DNA of 64,000 nucleotides from Protea cynaroides. Lineage: Eukaryota > Streptophyta > Magnoliopsida > Proteales > Proteaceae. The DNA is taken from contig CM053267.1 in NCBI GenBank assembly GCA_028583415.1, forward strand, positions 51,722,914-51,786,913, read 5' to 3'. Shown here one piece after another: positions 1 through 10,507 of the stretch (positions are counted from its first letter, which is position 1; every line of letters begins with the position of its first letter). Under the pieces are notes generated by a model. That model was not told the DNA's origin and made no database searches. It saw nothing but the letters and a program-made list of their open reading frames with translations. The translations under genes were made by a program, and so were the position numbers.

Positions 1-224
1 TCCTCTCCATCCTCGCTTTCCGATGGAGAGTTGGTGGCCCCATTAGATGGCCGACACCTGGGGCTCGGGTGAATCCGAGCCCTCCATCCGAGCCGACAAG
101 CTGAGCAGACACCCCCTTGTCGACTCGGATGGAGAGCTAGATTCACCGAGCCCCAGGTGTCAGCCCAGTGTCGGCCATCTAATGGGGCAACCATCTCTCC
201 ATCCAAAACGAGGATGGAGAGGAT
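1..224. repeat. Fold-back MITE, copy 1
   Basis: Nearly the whole segment is an inverted repeat. CCTCTCCATCCTCG at the left edge pairs with CGAGGATGGAGAGG at 209-223, and CCCCATTAGATGGCCGACAC pairs with its complement near 166-190. No coding potential. A related copy lies at 41005-41190, in the same position 3' of a His-rich gene, so it probably inserted before that gene was duplicated. The left end may extend beyond the window, so no target-site duplication can be checked. Confidence 0.7.
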
Positions 225-1187
225 CTGGATCCCTATAAATCATCCTTGCATCTGTGGATTACTTTACGATATTATCACCATGGTGATCCGTGGTGGAGTG
301 TAACGGCTGGGAAAATTCATCTCCTCGAATGGACGGATGTGCTCTTATAATCACTAAATCTAAGTAAGGTTGAAGATCCCAGAATCCGACGATTGATCAG
401 TAAACTTGAGGATTTTACTATAAAATGTAGGTTTCATTGATTCTACTAATGAACATGCTAGATCGAACATGAATTGGGACAAAGAGATAGAAGAGGCAAT
501 TTGGAAACAATTATGATCATAACATGTGATGCAGTTCCTCTACAAAGTCAAACTTATAAAACAATTCCTCTACAATTATTCTATGATGTTTGAGTTTAAA
601 AAAACCTTGGAAATGTTCTATACGGATCGCTTATACATACGTCTATCTTCCATGGGACTCATCATCCTTCATATGAAGTGGGTCTCACACATTAGAGGTG
701 TGTCCTACAACCCATAGAAGATGATGGAATTCCAAAGAGAATACATATACACATAGAGGAACCAGCATTCTATTATTGAAAGTTTTTCTTTACCGTGCAT
801 AAGGGGAAGCAAGTGACAATAATATGAATCTGAGAACCCTCTCCCAATAAAAAAAATATGGGAAAAGAAACATTGTCCAGCATCCTCCATGCCCCTGTAA
901 TATGGGATTGTAAAATGACAATGATAGAATGATTATTTCATAGTTCCATGTGAGAAGGCATAGTAACACATTGACTGGCAATTTTGTTTTGCCCAAAAAA
1001 TATATATAAGAAATGGAAAAACTCATTAATACCTGAAAACAAATATGTATTATTGAATTAATTGACAGTGTGACAATAATCATGAATGTATCTGAAACTT
1101 AAAAATCACAAAATAGGACACATATTACCAAATTAATAATAAAAACACCCACAAATTAACAACAATACAAGGGAAAAAAAAGACGCT
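225..1187. other. Non-coding 3' flank of the His-rich gene
   Basis: AT-rich DNA with no convincing gene. The last 200 bp resemble 41800-41982, the 3' flank of the second His-rich gene, with shared short runs such as AAAAATCACAA. The paralogy therefore extends beyond the coding regions. Nothing else recognised. Confidence 0.5.
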
Positions 1188-1439
1188 TTAGTGGAAGTGC
1201 ATGAAGAACTTCCGGAACCACTTGACAAGATATGCATGTTTCTTCTCTTTCTTCCAAACCTTCTTCTGGTGTTTCATCTCTCCTTCCTCGAATCCCATCA
1301 TCTCTTCACCCTTCTCACATGGCTTGTGATCATGAACACCTTTTCCATGGAGAAACCTTGCCTCTCCGGCGATTTGTGACTCAGACTGTTCCTCCATCTG
1401 ATCATTCTCTTCCATATCCTCCGAGTGTGTGTGATTCTT

Positions 1440-1472
<33 letters not shown>

Positions 1473-1877
1473 GCAGTGTGATTGGTTCTTATGATGATGA
1501 TGATGGCAGTGTGAGTGGAAAACAAAGGGGAAGCGGAAGCGGAGGTGGAAGGGGAAGCAGTGCTTCTTGTGGTGATGGTCGTGATGGTGGTGATGCTTCT
1601 CATCATCAGATCCTGATGGCAGCTCAGCCGCATCATCGGTGGATTCAACTTCGGCACCTTCAAACTTGGGAACAGAATCTTCTTTGGGTTTCTCACTAGG
1701 GAGGAGGATCTTGGGCTCTGTCGCTGAATCAGGAAGGTCACTGGAGCTTGAAGATTTCCATTCGACAACAATATTCTCTAGATCTTTGGGTTTGAGAGGT
1801 TGGATACGAGCGTGGCAAAGGAGGAATAGCAGGGAGAAGAAGAGAATGATTGCAACTGAAAGTCTTGCTTTTGCCAT
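1188..1877 (-). CDS. Secreted histidine-rich protein, 229 aa, intronless
   Basis: A single open frame. Residues 1-23 form a typical signal peptide (basic start, hydrophobic 7-20, likely cleavage after CHA), so the product should enter the secretory pathway. Residues 40-94 are Ser/acidic-rich. Residues 95-151 are histidine tracts, including runs of 5 and 11 His mixed with Cys (107, 124, 135) and Phe/Arg. Residues 153-166 are acidic. The C-terminus ends in a basic, aromatic motif LVKWFRKFFMHFH (217-229). About 39 of 229 residues are His, which suggests binding of Zn, Cu or Ni; that is inference, because I do not recognise a named family. The start is supported by a TATA box 51-58 bp upstream and by the matching start of the paralogue at 42677. 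The C-terminal motif and the EPKI-LPS segment (54-61) recur in that paralogue, which argues the protein is real rather than a CAT-repeat artefact. Confidence 0.8.
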
Positions 1878-1927
1878 CGGAACAGATGAGATTTTTAGAG
1901 ATGAGAGAGATGAGAGAGATGATTATA

Positions 1928-1935
1928 TATTTATA
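1928..1935 (-). promoter_or_regulatory. TATA box of the His-rich gene
   Basis: TATAAATA on the minus strand, 51-58 bp upstream of the ATG at 1877. The paralogue has the same octamer 54-61 bp upstream of its ATG. The spacing fits a 5' UTR of about 20-30 nt. Confidence 0.6.
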
Positions 1936-1965
1936 GATAGAGATTGGCGACTGAGAGTTCTTTGA

Positions 1966-2555
1966 GAATAGTTCATCAGTATGATTTTTTATTTTTTATT
2001 TTTATTTTATCTCATTAACGTTCCTTATCTAGTGGGTTCCACATCACGAAGATGGAATCTCATACAGAGTGCATATATATGCTCATAGAGAGTGCATATA
2101 TATGCAGGTGGTTTGAACTCTCTTATAAAGATGAATCAACGATTGAGGATCAAGAGATCACTGTCATGGAGTTGGACGCATATGGTAAACGATTTTGCGT
2201 GCACCGATATAAAATATCACTCCGACAAAATTTTCCCACAACCCGAGTTACTTGGTAAATGATTTTGCGTGCACCGATATAAAATATCACTCCAATTAAA
2301 AAATTATTTTGAAAAATATAAAAACCTGAAAAAATAGATTCATATCTGACCACATGAAATAGAACAACAGGAATTCCAATTTGTAGGAAAAAAATTTCCA
2401 AACTATATATTTTGGGAATCTCTTAAACAACATTATTAGGGTGAGTAGAGACTCACAACATTAAAGGAGGAGAGAATATGCTAATTATATGGGAAGGATG
2501 CAGTCAACATCTCGCTACTTGATATGGGAGAATATGCCTCCCCCAATCAAGTAGC
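1966..2555. other. Upstream region of the His-rich gene, with a 40-bp direct repeat
   Basis: No gene seen. Two nearly identical 40-bp units lie at 2184-2223 and 2254-2293, 70 bp apart and about 310-415 bp upstream of the His-rich start codon. Each contains GCGTGCACCG followed by the near-palindrome GATATAAAATATC. The remainder is AT-rich. Confidence 0.5.
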
Positions 2556-4769
2556 TGTCACATTTCAGTTATGGATTAACCAAAGTAGTGTGATGATCCG
2601 TCAATAAATCAATGGTTCAACTTTCAAGATCTTGTATAGGTCGTATCCACCATATCAAACCACACACACATTCTACGATAACAATCAGAGATAATAAACA
2701 AGTAAGCGGAAGTCTTTATAAATAATGAACTGAGTATCTAACAGTGATAAAATAAATATTTAATCTAGTTATTTCCAAATAACTCAAGATATAAAGTAAA
2801 TAATCCATTACAAGTTTCAGTACTCAAACATAACTAAACTACTCAAAAACACATTGGTTGCACTCGCATGAAAGATCATGCGCATTTTCCACAGCTTCTA
2901 TGTCCATAGCCACCATGTGTTCATATGACGGCCCATTCACGAAATCTTCTACAGTAAGTCCCGCATCATCAACTAAAAATATTCGACGTCGAAAAGGTGA
3001 GCACACATCACAGCTCAGTGAGCAAACAAAACAATGCACAAGAATATGCATGCATTGAATCCATATCTTTGATTTGATTTTTAAGTTTGCAATGTGCTAT
3101 AGAAAGAATTGACGGCCACCGCACCTCTATACACGAGTGGTGTGAATCCGCCCAATGGATCAAACACCATTTTCATCCCACATGCACCCACCACGGAATA
3201 GAGATAGAGCTAAAGTGTCCGGATCACACACCGCCAACACTTCCCCTGATACCCTACCCATACCAACATGTAAGCCCTTATTAGCGAGAGCTTGCAAACT
3301 GGGTTCGCAACTAACCAATCCTAATGCCATATAATGTATCCAAGGCCTCACCCCAGCATCCCTCAATACGTCCATAGAGATAGAGCAAAGACCCCCCAGC
3401 AGAGTCAAAGACCACACGGTCCGAGATCACCTCCCCTGATGCCCTACGACGTAATAATTCTGCTAAGGTAATGGCGATACGAAGATGTCAATGTGAAGCA
3501 TGGTTTAGGGATCAAACACCCTTCTCCGCACCACACTCACGAACACATGCATATTCCTATCATCATCAATCAACATGATAATAACAATAAAGTAAATATG
3601 CATGAACAGATTGAATGACATGTGAGATGCACATTACAAGCACACAAGCATAGAATCATTCATGGCATTGGACAAAATAAAATAAACATAGTTTGTTATT
3701 ATCCAATTAGTTTAGGTCTTGTTCCCTCACCTTTTAATTATATTCGATCTCCCTTCAAGCCTTGAAATTCTCTTTGAATCAATTTAGCAACCTAGGAATT
3801 ATATGAATTTAAGTTAAGATTCATGTGTAAGATGTTACAGTAATCAGAAGTCGAAACAGATCACTGATAGATAATTGATTGGTCCTATGGTCTCATGTTG
3901 TGTCGACCATACCACGTACGATCGATACCCTACGGTCGCACTATGTGCGACCACACCTGCGACCATACGTTTCTTTAATTCCTCCTGAATAGCTATGGTC
4001 GATACTCTGGTGGTCTTATGGTCGATTGTAGTTGCAACCATACAAGTTTAACTTGGTCTCTTACTTCCAATACGAATTTCTCCTCTTGGCTCATCAACAA
4101 GGTCCTCCCTAATGATCATTTTAAAGCCAAAATTCTTAGTTTTATCACATTAATTACTCTAACCAATTCTCCAGGATCCCCTTTTTAGATCTGCTCAGAA
4201 AATCTCATAGTTAAGTCCTTACATTGGGTTGGTATTACAATTTTACATTAGAACTCTTACTCTTAATGTTCTAAGGCTACAGAGACAAGGTTCATACCTT
4301 ACTTGTTGCAGAGAGTCTGTAGAACTCCTTCTCTCAGCCTTCCTCTTAGTCTTCTTTCCTTCTCCTTCTCTTCCTTCTCTTCCTCTAGGTTTTGATAATG
4401 TTCCAAAAGAGTGAAAAAAGGTTGAGGGACGTCTCTCCATATAGAGCTTTTTAACAATAAGAAAGAGATCCCTCCTCTTATTTGAAAAGTTTTCTAACTC
4501 GAAGTCTGATTTGGGGTCGTACTGTCGGACGTATGGTCGCAAAATCCATCGACCATACATTTAATTTATCATTGGTCTTTATTTTTCATCGTATAGTCAA
4601 CCATACCTACCCAGGTAGTTGACCATACACTTAGTTTTTAGTATTTTTGAGTCTATTAGTCTACCTGGTCTCTTGGTCTATCTTCACACGGTTGGCCCAC
4701 TCGATCCAGCGATGATGGGAAAACCTAGCACGACACGGTTAGATAGGTTAGTAGAGTGCGGGTCTTACA
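2556..4769. mobile_element. Solo-LTR-like element (gypsy type), diverged copy
   Basis: Starts TGTCACA and ends GTCTTACA, 2214 bp. It is colinear with 52332-54615, which has a perfect 5-bp target duplication, so the ends are set by comparison. Here the flanks (GTAGC and ATTGA) do not match, so one edge has been rearranged. It carries no gag or pol, which fits a solo LTR. It holds two clusters of inverted motifs (3880-4050 and 4510-4640) and a small conserved frame at 2839-3051. Tekay-like chromovirus origin is a guess from the TGTCACACCCC-type terminus of the second copy. Confidence 0.6.
2839..3051 (-). CDS. Small conserved frame inside the LTR-like element, 70 aa
   Basis: The C-terminal 50 residues contain IFLVDDAG, TVED, AMD and end CECNQCVFE. 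The element copy at 52616-52810 has IFLVDDAG, TVED, AMD and CECNSCVFD at the same place. About eleven codons differ only at silent third positions, against a slightly larger number of amino-acid changes, so selection is possible but unproven. The N-terminal 20 residues are not conserved, so the true start or an upstream exon is unknown. No family recognised. Confidence 0.3.
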   Translation of the reverse strand: MHILVHCFVCSLSCDVCSPFRRRIFLVDDAGLTVEDFVNGPSYEHMVAMDIEAVENAHDLSCECNQCVFE

Positions 4770-4771
4770 AT

Positions 4772-5583
4772 TGACACGTGTATATTAGGGCCCAAGCCTT
4801 TGAGAGAAGGTCCACATTCATATACTTAAACTTGCACGTTTAAGACAAAAGTAGCTCCTGATGAACCCAAACCACCAATGAGAATAGTAAAGAGCCTCGG
4901 AGCCTCAAAACCTCATACCCTTCTTGGTCTCGGAGGTTCGTGGTCCTATTGGCCTCGGATGTCCTATAGGCCTCGAAGCCTCGCCAGGATAGAAGCCTCG
5001 TCACCTCCTTAGTATGGAGGTCTCACCATATCTTCAACGCAGTAGTCTCGGCACTTCTTCAAGTGGACCTCATCATATAGATCCACACGCTACATGCCAG
5101 CTACATTGTGACTTACAAGTGGGGCCCATTCATATAAATACAAAGATCAAACTTCCCCCCTAGGTGTCTGCCAAGGAAAAATCAACAGAATCCTGAGAAG
5201 GAGATCCCATTGTCCGATGACTCAACAAGATTACCAAATCAACGGGTGTAAATTACGCTCCAGGGAGGATATTTCGCCACAACAGGAGACATGTCCATCT
5301 CCCACATCCAGGCCACTCCCAACCTATAAATAGAGGAAGCATACCTAGGTAAATACACAGCCACATTTCCAGCACTCGACCCCAGAGCAGGCTAGCTACC
5401 CGAATCCCCTTCATTCAAAGGGACAGTCTCTCTTACCTGTCCCATACTGTTTGTCCCTCAGACTGACTTAGGCATCGAAGTGGCAAAAAGGTGTCTACAC
5501 CTGACCATCACTACGAAGTCCCTTCTTCCTTTTTGCAGGAACTATAAGCGAGCTAAAGATCAATCCGGTTTGGGTCGACAACA
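4772..5583 (+). repeat. Left LTR of the Tat-like element
   Basis: Begins TGACACGTG and ends TCGACAACA directly before the primer-binding site. Contains CCTATAAATAGAGG (about 5320), a good TATA region for the element's own transcription. Positions 5332-5583 are repeated at 6664-6914. Confidence 0.65.
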
Positions 5584-5586
5584 GTT

Positions 5587-5604
5587 TGGCATCGTCTATG
5601 GGAA
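5587..5604 (+). promoter_or_regulatory. Primer-binding site of the Tat-like element
   Basis: TGGCATCGTCTATGGGAA follows the LTR end after three bases. It is a mutated form of the TGGCGCCGTCTGTGGGAA type used by plant Tat elements. Confidence 0.65.
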
Positions 5605-5669
5605 TACTGTAGAAGCTTGCTTATCTGACCTAGTGAATGTCACAGATTGAAACTAGATCTTGAAAAATA

Positions 5670-5814
5670 ATGAACGACCAACCACCCGCCAACAGCAGTG
5701 TCGGGAGGAACTTCCCTCCAAGGGTAAACCCTCCACGGGGAGTACCTCCTCTAGAGAACGTCCCTAGAGCAAACGAAGCCCGCATCCCAACGGTTGACAA
5801 CATAGGCAACGAGT
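5670..5814 (+). pseudogene. Gag N-terminal stub
   Basis: ATG at 5670 opens a Pro/Asn-rich frame of about 47 residues that stops just before the junction with RNase H sequence. It sits 65 bp after the primer site, where gag should begin. The rest of gag is missing. Confidence 0.4.
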
Positions 5815-5854
5815 AAGAAGTTTCTCTTCCAAATTCCCCTTAATACTTAATGAG

Positions 5855-6345
5855 GGAACAATTCGATAAAGGAAATAAAAAATTTGAGTGGACTCTAGAA
5901 TGCCAACAGGCGTTGAGGGAACTATGAAAGTATCTATCGACCCCACCAGTGCTTGTCAAACCCAAGACAGGGGATGAGCACCAGTTGTATCTAGCTGTCT
6001 CCTCGGTGGCAGTTAGTGCTGTGCTAGTTAAAGAAGTCGAAAAGATGCAGCGGCCAATATATTTCTTAAGTAAAATGTTACTGGACACTGAGACTTGACA
6101 CTAGGCCATAGAAAAACATGCTCTGGCATTGAAAACAGCTGCAAGAAAGTTGCGACTTACTTCCAGGCTCATATTATTGAGGTTTTGACAACAAAACCTC
6201 TAAAGAAGATCCTCGCAAGGAATGACATGTCAGGGAGGATGATCAACTAGGCAGTAGGGCTTGGGGAGTTTAACCTCCACTACAAGCCGAGGATAGCTAT
6301 TAAGGCCCAAGCCTTAGCTTACTTCTTGATCAAAAGCACATTGGT
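5855..6345 (+). pseudogene. RNase H domain of Ty3/gypsy pol, broken
   Basis: Translation gives the connection/RNase H signature: WTLECQQAL, LSTPPVLVKPK, LYLAVSSVAVSAVLV, RPIYFLSKMLL, then IEKHALALKTAARKLR. In-frame stops and frame changes follow after about 6080. This domain would degrade RNA in the RNA-DNA hybrid. The preceding reverse transcriptase is deleted. Confidence 0.7.
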
Positions 6346-6420
6346 GGATGACCCTGAAGACCCCAACACTGTCATACAAATACGACCTCCGACCCCTGCT
6401 CCAGAGCAAAATTCGTCACC

Positions 6421-6562
6421 CTAGACACTATTTGTTGACGGGGCAAGCAACAAGAATCAAGCTGGGATAGGAGTGGTTTTAGTCAGCCTAGAGGGTTTTA
6501 AAATGAGAAGCGCGATTAAATTTGATTTTTCTGTCACCAACAATGAAGCTAAGTATGAGGCG
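6421..6562 (+). pseudogene. Second (plant-type) RNase H domain fragment
   Basis: Frame reads LFVDGASNKNQAGIGVVLV, then SVTNNEAKYEA, the metal-binding D and E motifs of the additional RNase H acquired by Tat-lineage gypsy elements. It is cut off at about 6570, shortly before the right LTR fragment. Confidence 0.65.
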
Positions 6563-6663
6563 CGATCGCAGGACTCCAATTGGCGAGGTGTCTTATGGTC
6601 ACATACATCTCCGCCTACAGTGATTCTCAGGTTGTGGTCAAGCAGGCAATGGGAGACTAATCC

Positions 6664-6914
6664 AAGGAAGCATACTCAGGTAAACACACAGTCACATTTC
6701 CAGCACTCAAGCCCAAAGAAAGCTAGCTACCCAAATCCCCTTCATTCAAAGGGACAATCTCTCTTACCTGTCCCATACTATTTGTCCTTCAAACTGACTT
6801 AGGCATCGAAGTGACCAAAGGGTGTCTACACCAGACCATCACTATGGTGTCTCTTCTTCCTTTTTGCAGGAATTATAAGCGAGCTAAAGATCAATCAGGT
6901 TTAAGTCGACAACA
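6664..6914 (+). repeat. Truncated right LTR of the Tat-like element
   Basis: Matches 5332-5583 (shared AGTCACATTTCCAGCACTC-like stretch, the CTTCATTCAAAGGGACA stretch, and the GTCGACAACA end). The first 560 bp of the LTR are absent here. Confidence 0.65.
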
Positions 6915-7132
6915 CTACTCAATCTTTGTCCTCATTTGCTTGTCTATTTTCTCAGCTTTATAAAAATTTTCATTTTCTCCTCTTTTATTCTGTTTTACTC
7001 TCCCAAGGAAGATATTTGAAAAAAGAAAAGAAAAGAAAGATAAGGTATTTTTATCAGACCCAAATCATTTTAATATGGATTAGTGGTCCAATCAATAGGG
7101 TAGTAGTGATATGCCGTATAAAGTAAGGATGT

Positions 7133-7249
7133 TGACCCCAATGGGATAGCTCAGTTGGCAAAAAAATCAACACCTCAAAATGAAGAGATCATGAGTTCAA
7201 ATCTCCTTGGCACTCTACCTACCAAAAAAAAAAAAAAACAAAAAAAACA
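7133..7249 (+). mobile_element. tRNA-derived SINE
   Basis: A polymerase III A-box-like TAGCTCAGTTGG and a B-box-like GAGTTCAAATCT are spaced as in a tRNA-derived promoter, followed by an A-rich tail. The unit is bounded by a perfect 9-bp direct repeat TAAGGATGT (7124-7132 and 7250-7258), a target-site duplication made by target-primed reverse transcription. Short (117 bp) with no coding capacity. It is not a functional tRNA because the acceptor and anticodon arms do not fold. Confidence 0.75.
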
Positions 7250-8769
7250 TAAGGATGTGAATTGGGGTAGTTCCTTATGGGTTCTGGTCCCAAAGAAACC
7301 ATTTCCAGAATTGTCTATTTTATTAAACGGTCGAAAACTAGAAATTTGTCCCATTTAATAATGAGATACAATCCATTTGGGTTTCTTAAAGGTTTTGGAC
7401 ACCCCAAGCCTACCTCTTAAGAATTTATATAGGACTGAAAAAATTCTGAGTCTTTAACCTTAACAAAGATTTATAACAATATTTACCCAACAAAAAAAAA
7501 AAAAGATTTATAACAAATAAAGTACATTTAAGGGTGTTTATAGAATAGAAAAAATCGGAACACGTCTACCATGAATCAAAACATTCTCTATAACATAACT
7601 TAAAGTCTCTTGAATCTAATTCAACAAACTTTCCAATAAACCGATAGCCAAAATAAGTTATCTATTATCCATTTTCTTCACAAATATTGAATATAAGTCT
7701 CTTTTACAATGAAATTTAATCATCAACACATTTAGATAACTAACAACAATGCCCCTCAAAGCACTTACTCCAAATCAAATTTCTTTCATAGCCATCATTC
7801 ATGTTAACAACCCAGATTTAAATGGTTTTAGATGGCTTCAGTTCCAACGTTTCTTAAATGTTCTATCGATCCAAGAACTGTTGAGAGACCTGTTCCTTCT
7901 CATTTAATATTTGGTCCCAAAATTAACCCCCAAAATCATCCCATTTAATCTTGTTGGCTCATCTATAGGCAAAAATAGAGTTGATGGTTCTTCGATAAGC
8001 AAGTTTCTTTTGAAATTTCCGCATTTGTTGCCGGAGCACAACAATAGTAAAGCATGTTCATGGTATGATGATTCTCAGAGATCTGGATACTGCTTTTATG
8101 TTACAACAACATTGTTGATTCAAATACTTATAGGAGCTTATCTTGCTATTTGTCACAGTTGTTGAAAACATGTGATCTAAGATAAAACCTTAAGTCAGTT
8201 TATCTTACTTAGAAAGCATTAGGGAGGAAAAGTATGAGATTAGGAGTGATTTTGGTGGCTAATCCAAGTGGAAAATCTTAAGTCAGCATATATTTAACAA
8301 AGAAATGAAATGAGGGGGAGATAAGAGGATAATGATTTCTAGTAGGGAATGTCGTCGGAACCTGGGTCCCCAACTCCGGTGAAGCTCTACTGAAGAGAGG
8401 TCGCCTAGGCCGCTGCTCGCGGGTGCTGGGAAAGGAGGTCTATGAAGGGAGGTAAAAATTGGGTTGAATGGTTTAAAGAATGGGGTGTATTTGGGAAAAC
8501 GGTAAATTTGTCATTTCTAGTTTTTCGTGTAACACTGTCAATGTACAAGATGCGGCTGTAATTCCATCAAAAGATGTGAAATCCCTGACATTAGGAATAA
8601 GTATAGAGGAAGTCCACCTAATTTTCCCTTATACTTTTACTCTTGTGCACATGATACTCGAGAAAACCTAATTTCTATACAATTACATTTACTATAACGG
8701 ATCTAAAACATATCCATTAACCATGTACAAGCCCAATAATAATTGGTCTAGAAGACACAAAACTCAAGT

Positions 8770-8807
<38 letters not shown>

Positions 8808-8811
8808 GAGG
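8770..8811. repeat. (GA)n microsatellite
   Basis: An uninterrupted GA run except for one GGG interruption. No neighbouring gene. Confidence 0.85.
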
Positions 8812-9409
8812 AGGTATTGATGTATTGCATAGTGTTTTTCACAATTTTTTTAAATAGTGTTGATTATTGACACATCTCCTCCTATTCGAAAGTCATTTTC
8901 GGACCAGGTCCATGATAGAGACATATAAATAGACATTGTGAATTGATATTTTAGTTTAGACTATTTAAAGAAGGGACAGGGTTTCCCACAACATAAGTGT
9001 GGGACAATCTCTCACGCCACAATATATAATTTTCATACTTTTTCAATGCATTTCTTTGCATCTTATGTTAAAATAAACGAAACATGATTTTGTAGTTTAT
9101 TTTTCCATTTTAGGATCTCTGGTTTTTATGTAATTGATTTTTCAGGGTCTATTTTAAGGGCTTTCAGCTGTAGTGATTTTCTCCTTGTGGGTTAGGTCGG
9201 TATGTGGTTCTCTCCCTTTTGGGTTTTGTTTGAGTTATTTCTTCTAGTTTCTTCTTTGAGGTTCCAGTTTGTTTGGGTTCCTTTTCTCCTAGATTAATAA
9301 AATATCTATTTATTCAAAAAACAAAAAAAACAGCGAAAATTTTTAATTAACTTGACATCTGGGTAGTTTGGTTATCCGATCCATCTCATTACTCATCTTA
9401 ATTAAATTA

Positions 9410-9716
9410 GTTTATGTTAGATCGATCAATCCTAGAAATTAGAATAAGGAAGAAGTCAAAGATGTAACAATAGAATCATTGAAGAGCCAAATCCATTTCT
9501 TCCTTCTTCTCAAGTTGTCTACCCTCCAAGTGCACGATTGTATTCCGAATTTCTTGATCTTCCGTAGTTCTTCTTTAATAGATTTTGGAGATCGGGAAAA
9601 TGATATATTAGGTCAAAATCCAAAGTCCAAAGTCCAAACTAGGTTGTGGTGGACTTTGGAAATGTGTTTACGTATCTTCCTTCCTCAACAACAACAATAC
9701 TACTGTAGAGATTTGA
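9410..9716. other. Remnant of a third His-rich gene locus
   Basis: 9590-9710 (GATTTTGGAGATCGGG through CAACAATACTACTG) matches 42702-42842, the promoter-proximal upstream region of the second His-rich gene. 9430-9460 (CCTAGAAATTAGAAT) matches 41622-41645, that gene's 3' flank. The coding region between them is absent and replaced by about 110 bp without similarity. This is the left end of paralogous block A. Confidence 0.6.
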
Positions 9717-10507
9717 TGTAAGCCGACTTTGATTTATAAAAATAATGAATCAGGAGAGTGGATTTATACAAAATCAAAAGAACCAAAAGGGAGGCGAAGT
9801 GAAAAAATAAATTTTAGAATTTTTTTTAAAGGATAATAGGATATAATTAATGGAAGTGAAGGTAGGGTAACTTATTTCTCTTCTAGGATGTAAATCAACT
9901 CTAAAGGTGGCCTACAACTCTTCAAGGAAGTAGGTGAAGAATAAAATTTCAACTCTTCTAGGATGGAATGAAACTTCTTCAAGGTTTCAAGGGAGAACTC
10001 TTTTTGGTTCAAGAATTGCACTTAGGTAAATTTCATTCATAAGAATCACTTCAAATTGTCTTTACAATACAAGCTAACATTTGTGACCTTTTATAGGCAT
10101 AATAGAGAAAATAAAAAGACAATCATACCCTTAAGACCAAGGACTGAAAATACAAAATAAAAGATAATAAATGATAGATTAAATAATGGACTCTTCTAAT
10201 GTAAGAGGTTACTCCAATGAGCAGTGATGCAAGTTTCAAAGTCTTGATTCAAGGTCCAATATATTGATGCTAGGTTCATTGTCTTGATCCAAGCTCCAAT
10301 GTAGAGAAGACTCTAGAAATATTGAATAAAAAATACCACCTCACTCTCTACTAGGGACTTGAAAGGTCACCAAAAAGGGACTGGTTTCAAGGAGCTAGGG
10401 CTAGGTTCATTAGTTCTTCTGTAGCTTGGTTCATACCTTGGTCTTGGGCCAAATGGGCTTTGTGGGCTTGGGCTTTGATGCGGGCCGATCTTCGTAATTG
10501 GACTGCA
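9717..10507 (-). repeat. 3' LTR of the gypsy element
   Basis: TGTAAGCCGACTTTG to GGACTGCA on the plus strand, matching 13749-14540. A purine-rich tract (GGAGGAATCA on the minus strand) abuts it internally, as expected for the plus-strand primer. Confidence 0.85.

Larger units (their letters stand above)
4772..6914 (+). mobile_element. Deleted Tat-like Ty3/gypsy retrotransposon
   Basis: Left LTR 4772-5583, primer-binding site, start of gag, then a jump into RNase H and a second RNase H-like domain, then a truncated right LTR. Protease, most of reverse transcriptase and integrase are gone. The extra plant-type RNase H and the TTTGGC-ATCGTC primer site are hallmarks of the Tat group. No matching target duplication was found (ACAAT left, CTACT right), as expected if the right LTR was truncated by recombination. 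Confidence 0.7.
6915..9409. other. Non-genic region
   Basis: Apart from the SINE at 7133-7249 and the GA repeat at 8770-8811, I see no gene. A frame at 7911-8165 encodes 84 residues with a hydrophobic C-terminal stretch but matches nothing I know. Positions 9100-9325, ending in AATAAAATATC and an A-rich tail, look like the 3' end of a LINE, unproven. Confidence 0.4.

Noticed and set aside
1232..1699. Plus-strand 155-codon frame rich in Asp/Gly over the His-rich gene
   Set aside because: It is the antisense of CAT/CAC His codons; the minus frame has the signal peptide, TATA box and a conserved paralogue.
2556..4769. TRIM or other short non-autonomous retroelement with its own terminal repeats
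   Set aside because: I could not find direct terminal repeats within the element; a solo LTR fits the TG...CA ends and the 5-bp duplication of the second copy.
7140..7215. Possible tRNA gene
   Set aside because: Pol III boxes are present but no cloverleaf forms, and a poly(A) tail and target duplication show a SINE.
7911..8165. 84-codon frame with a hydrophobic tail
   Set aside because: No recognisable family, no promoter or paralogue to support it.
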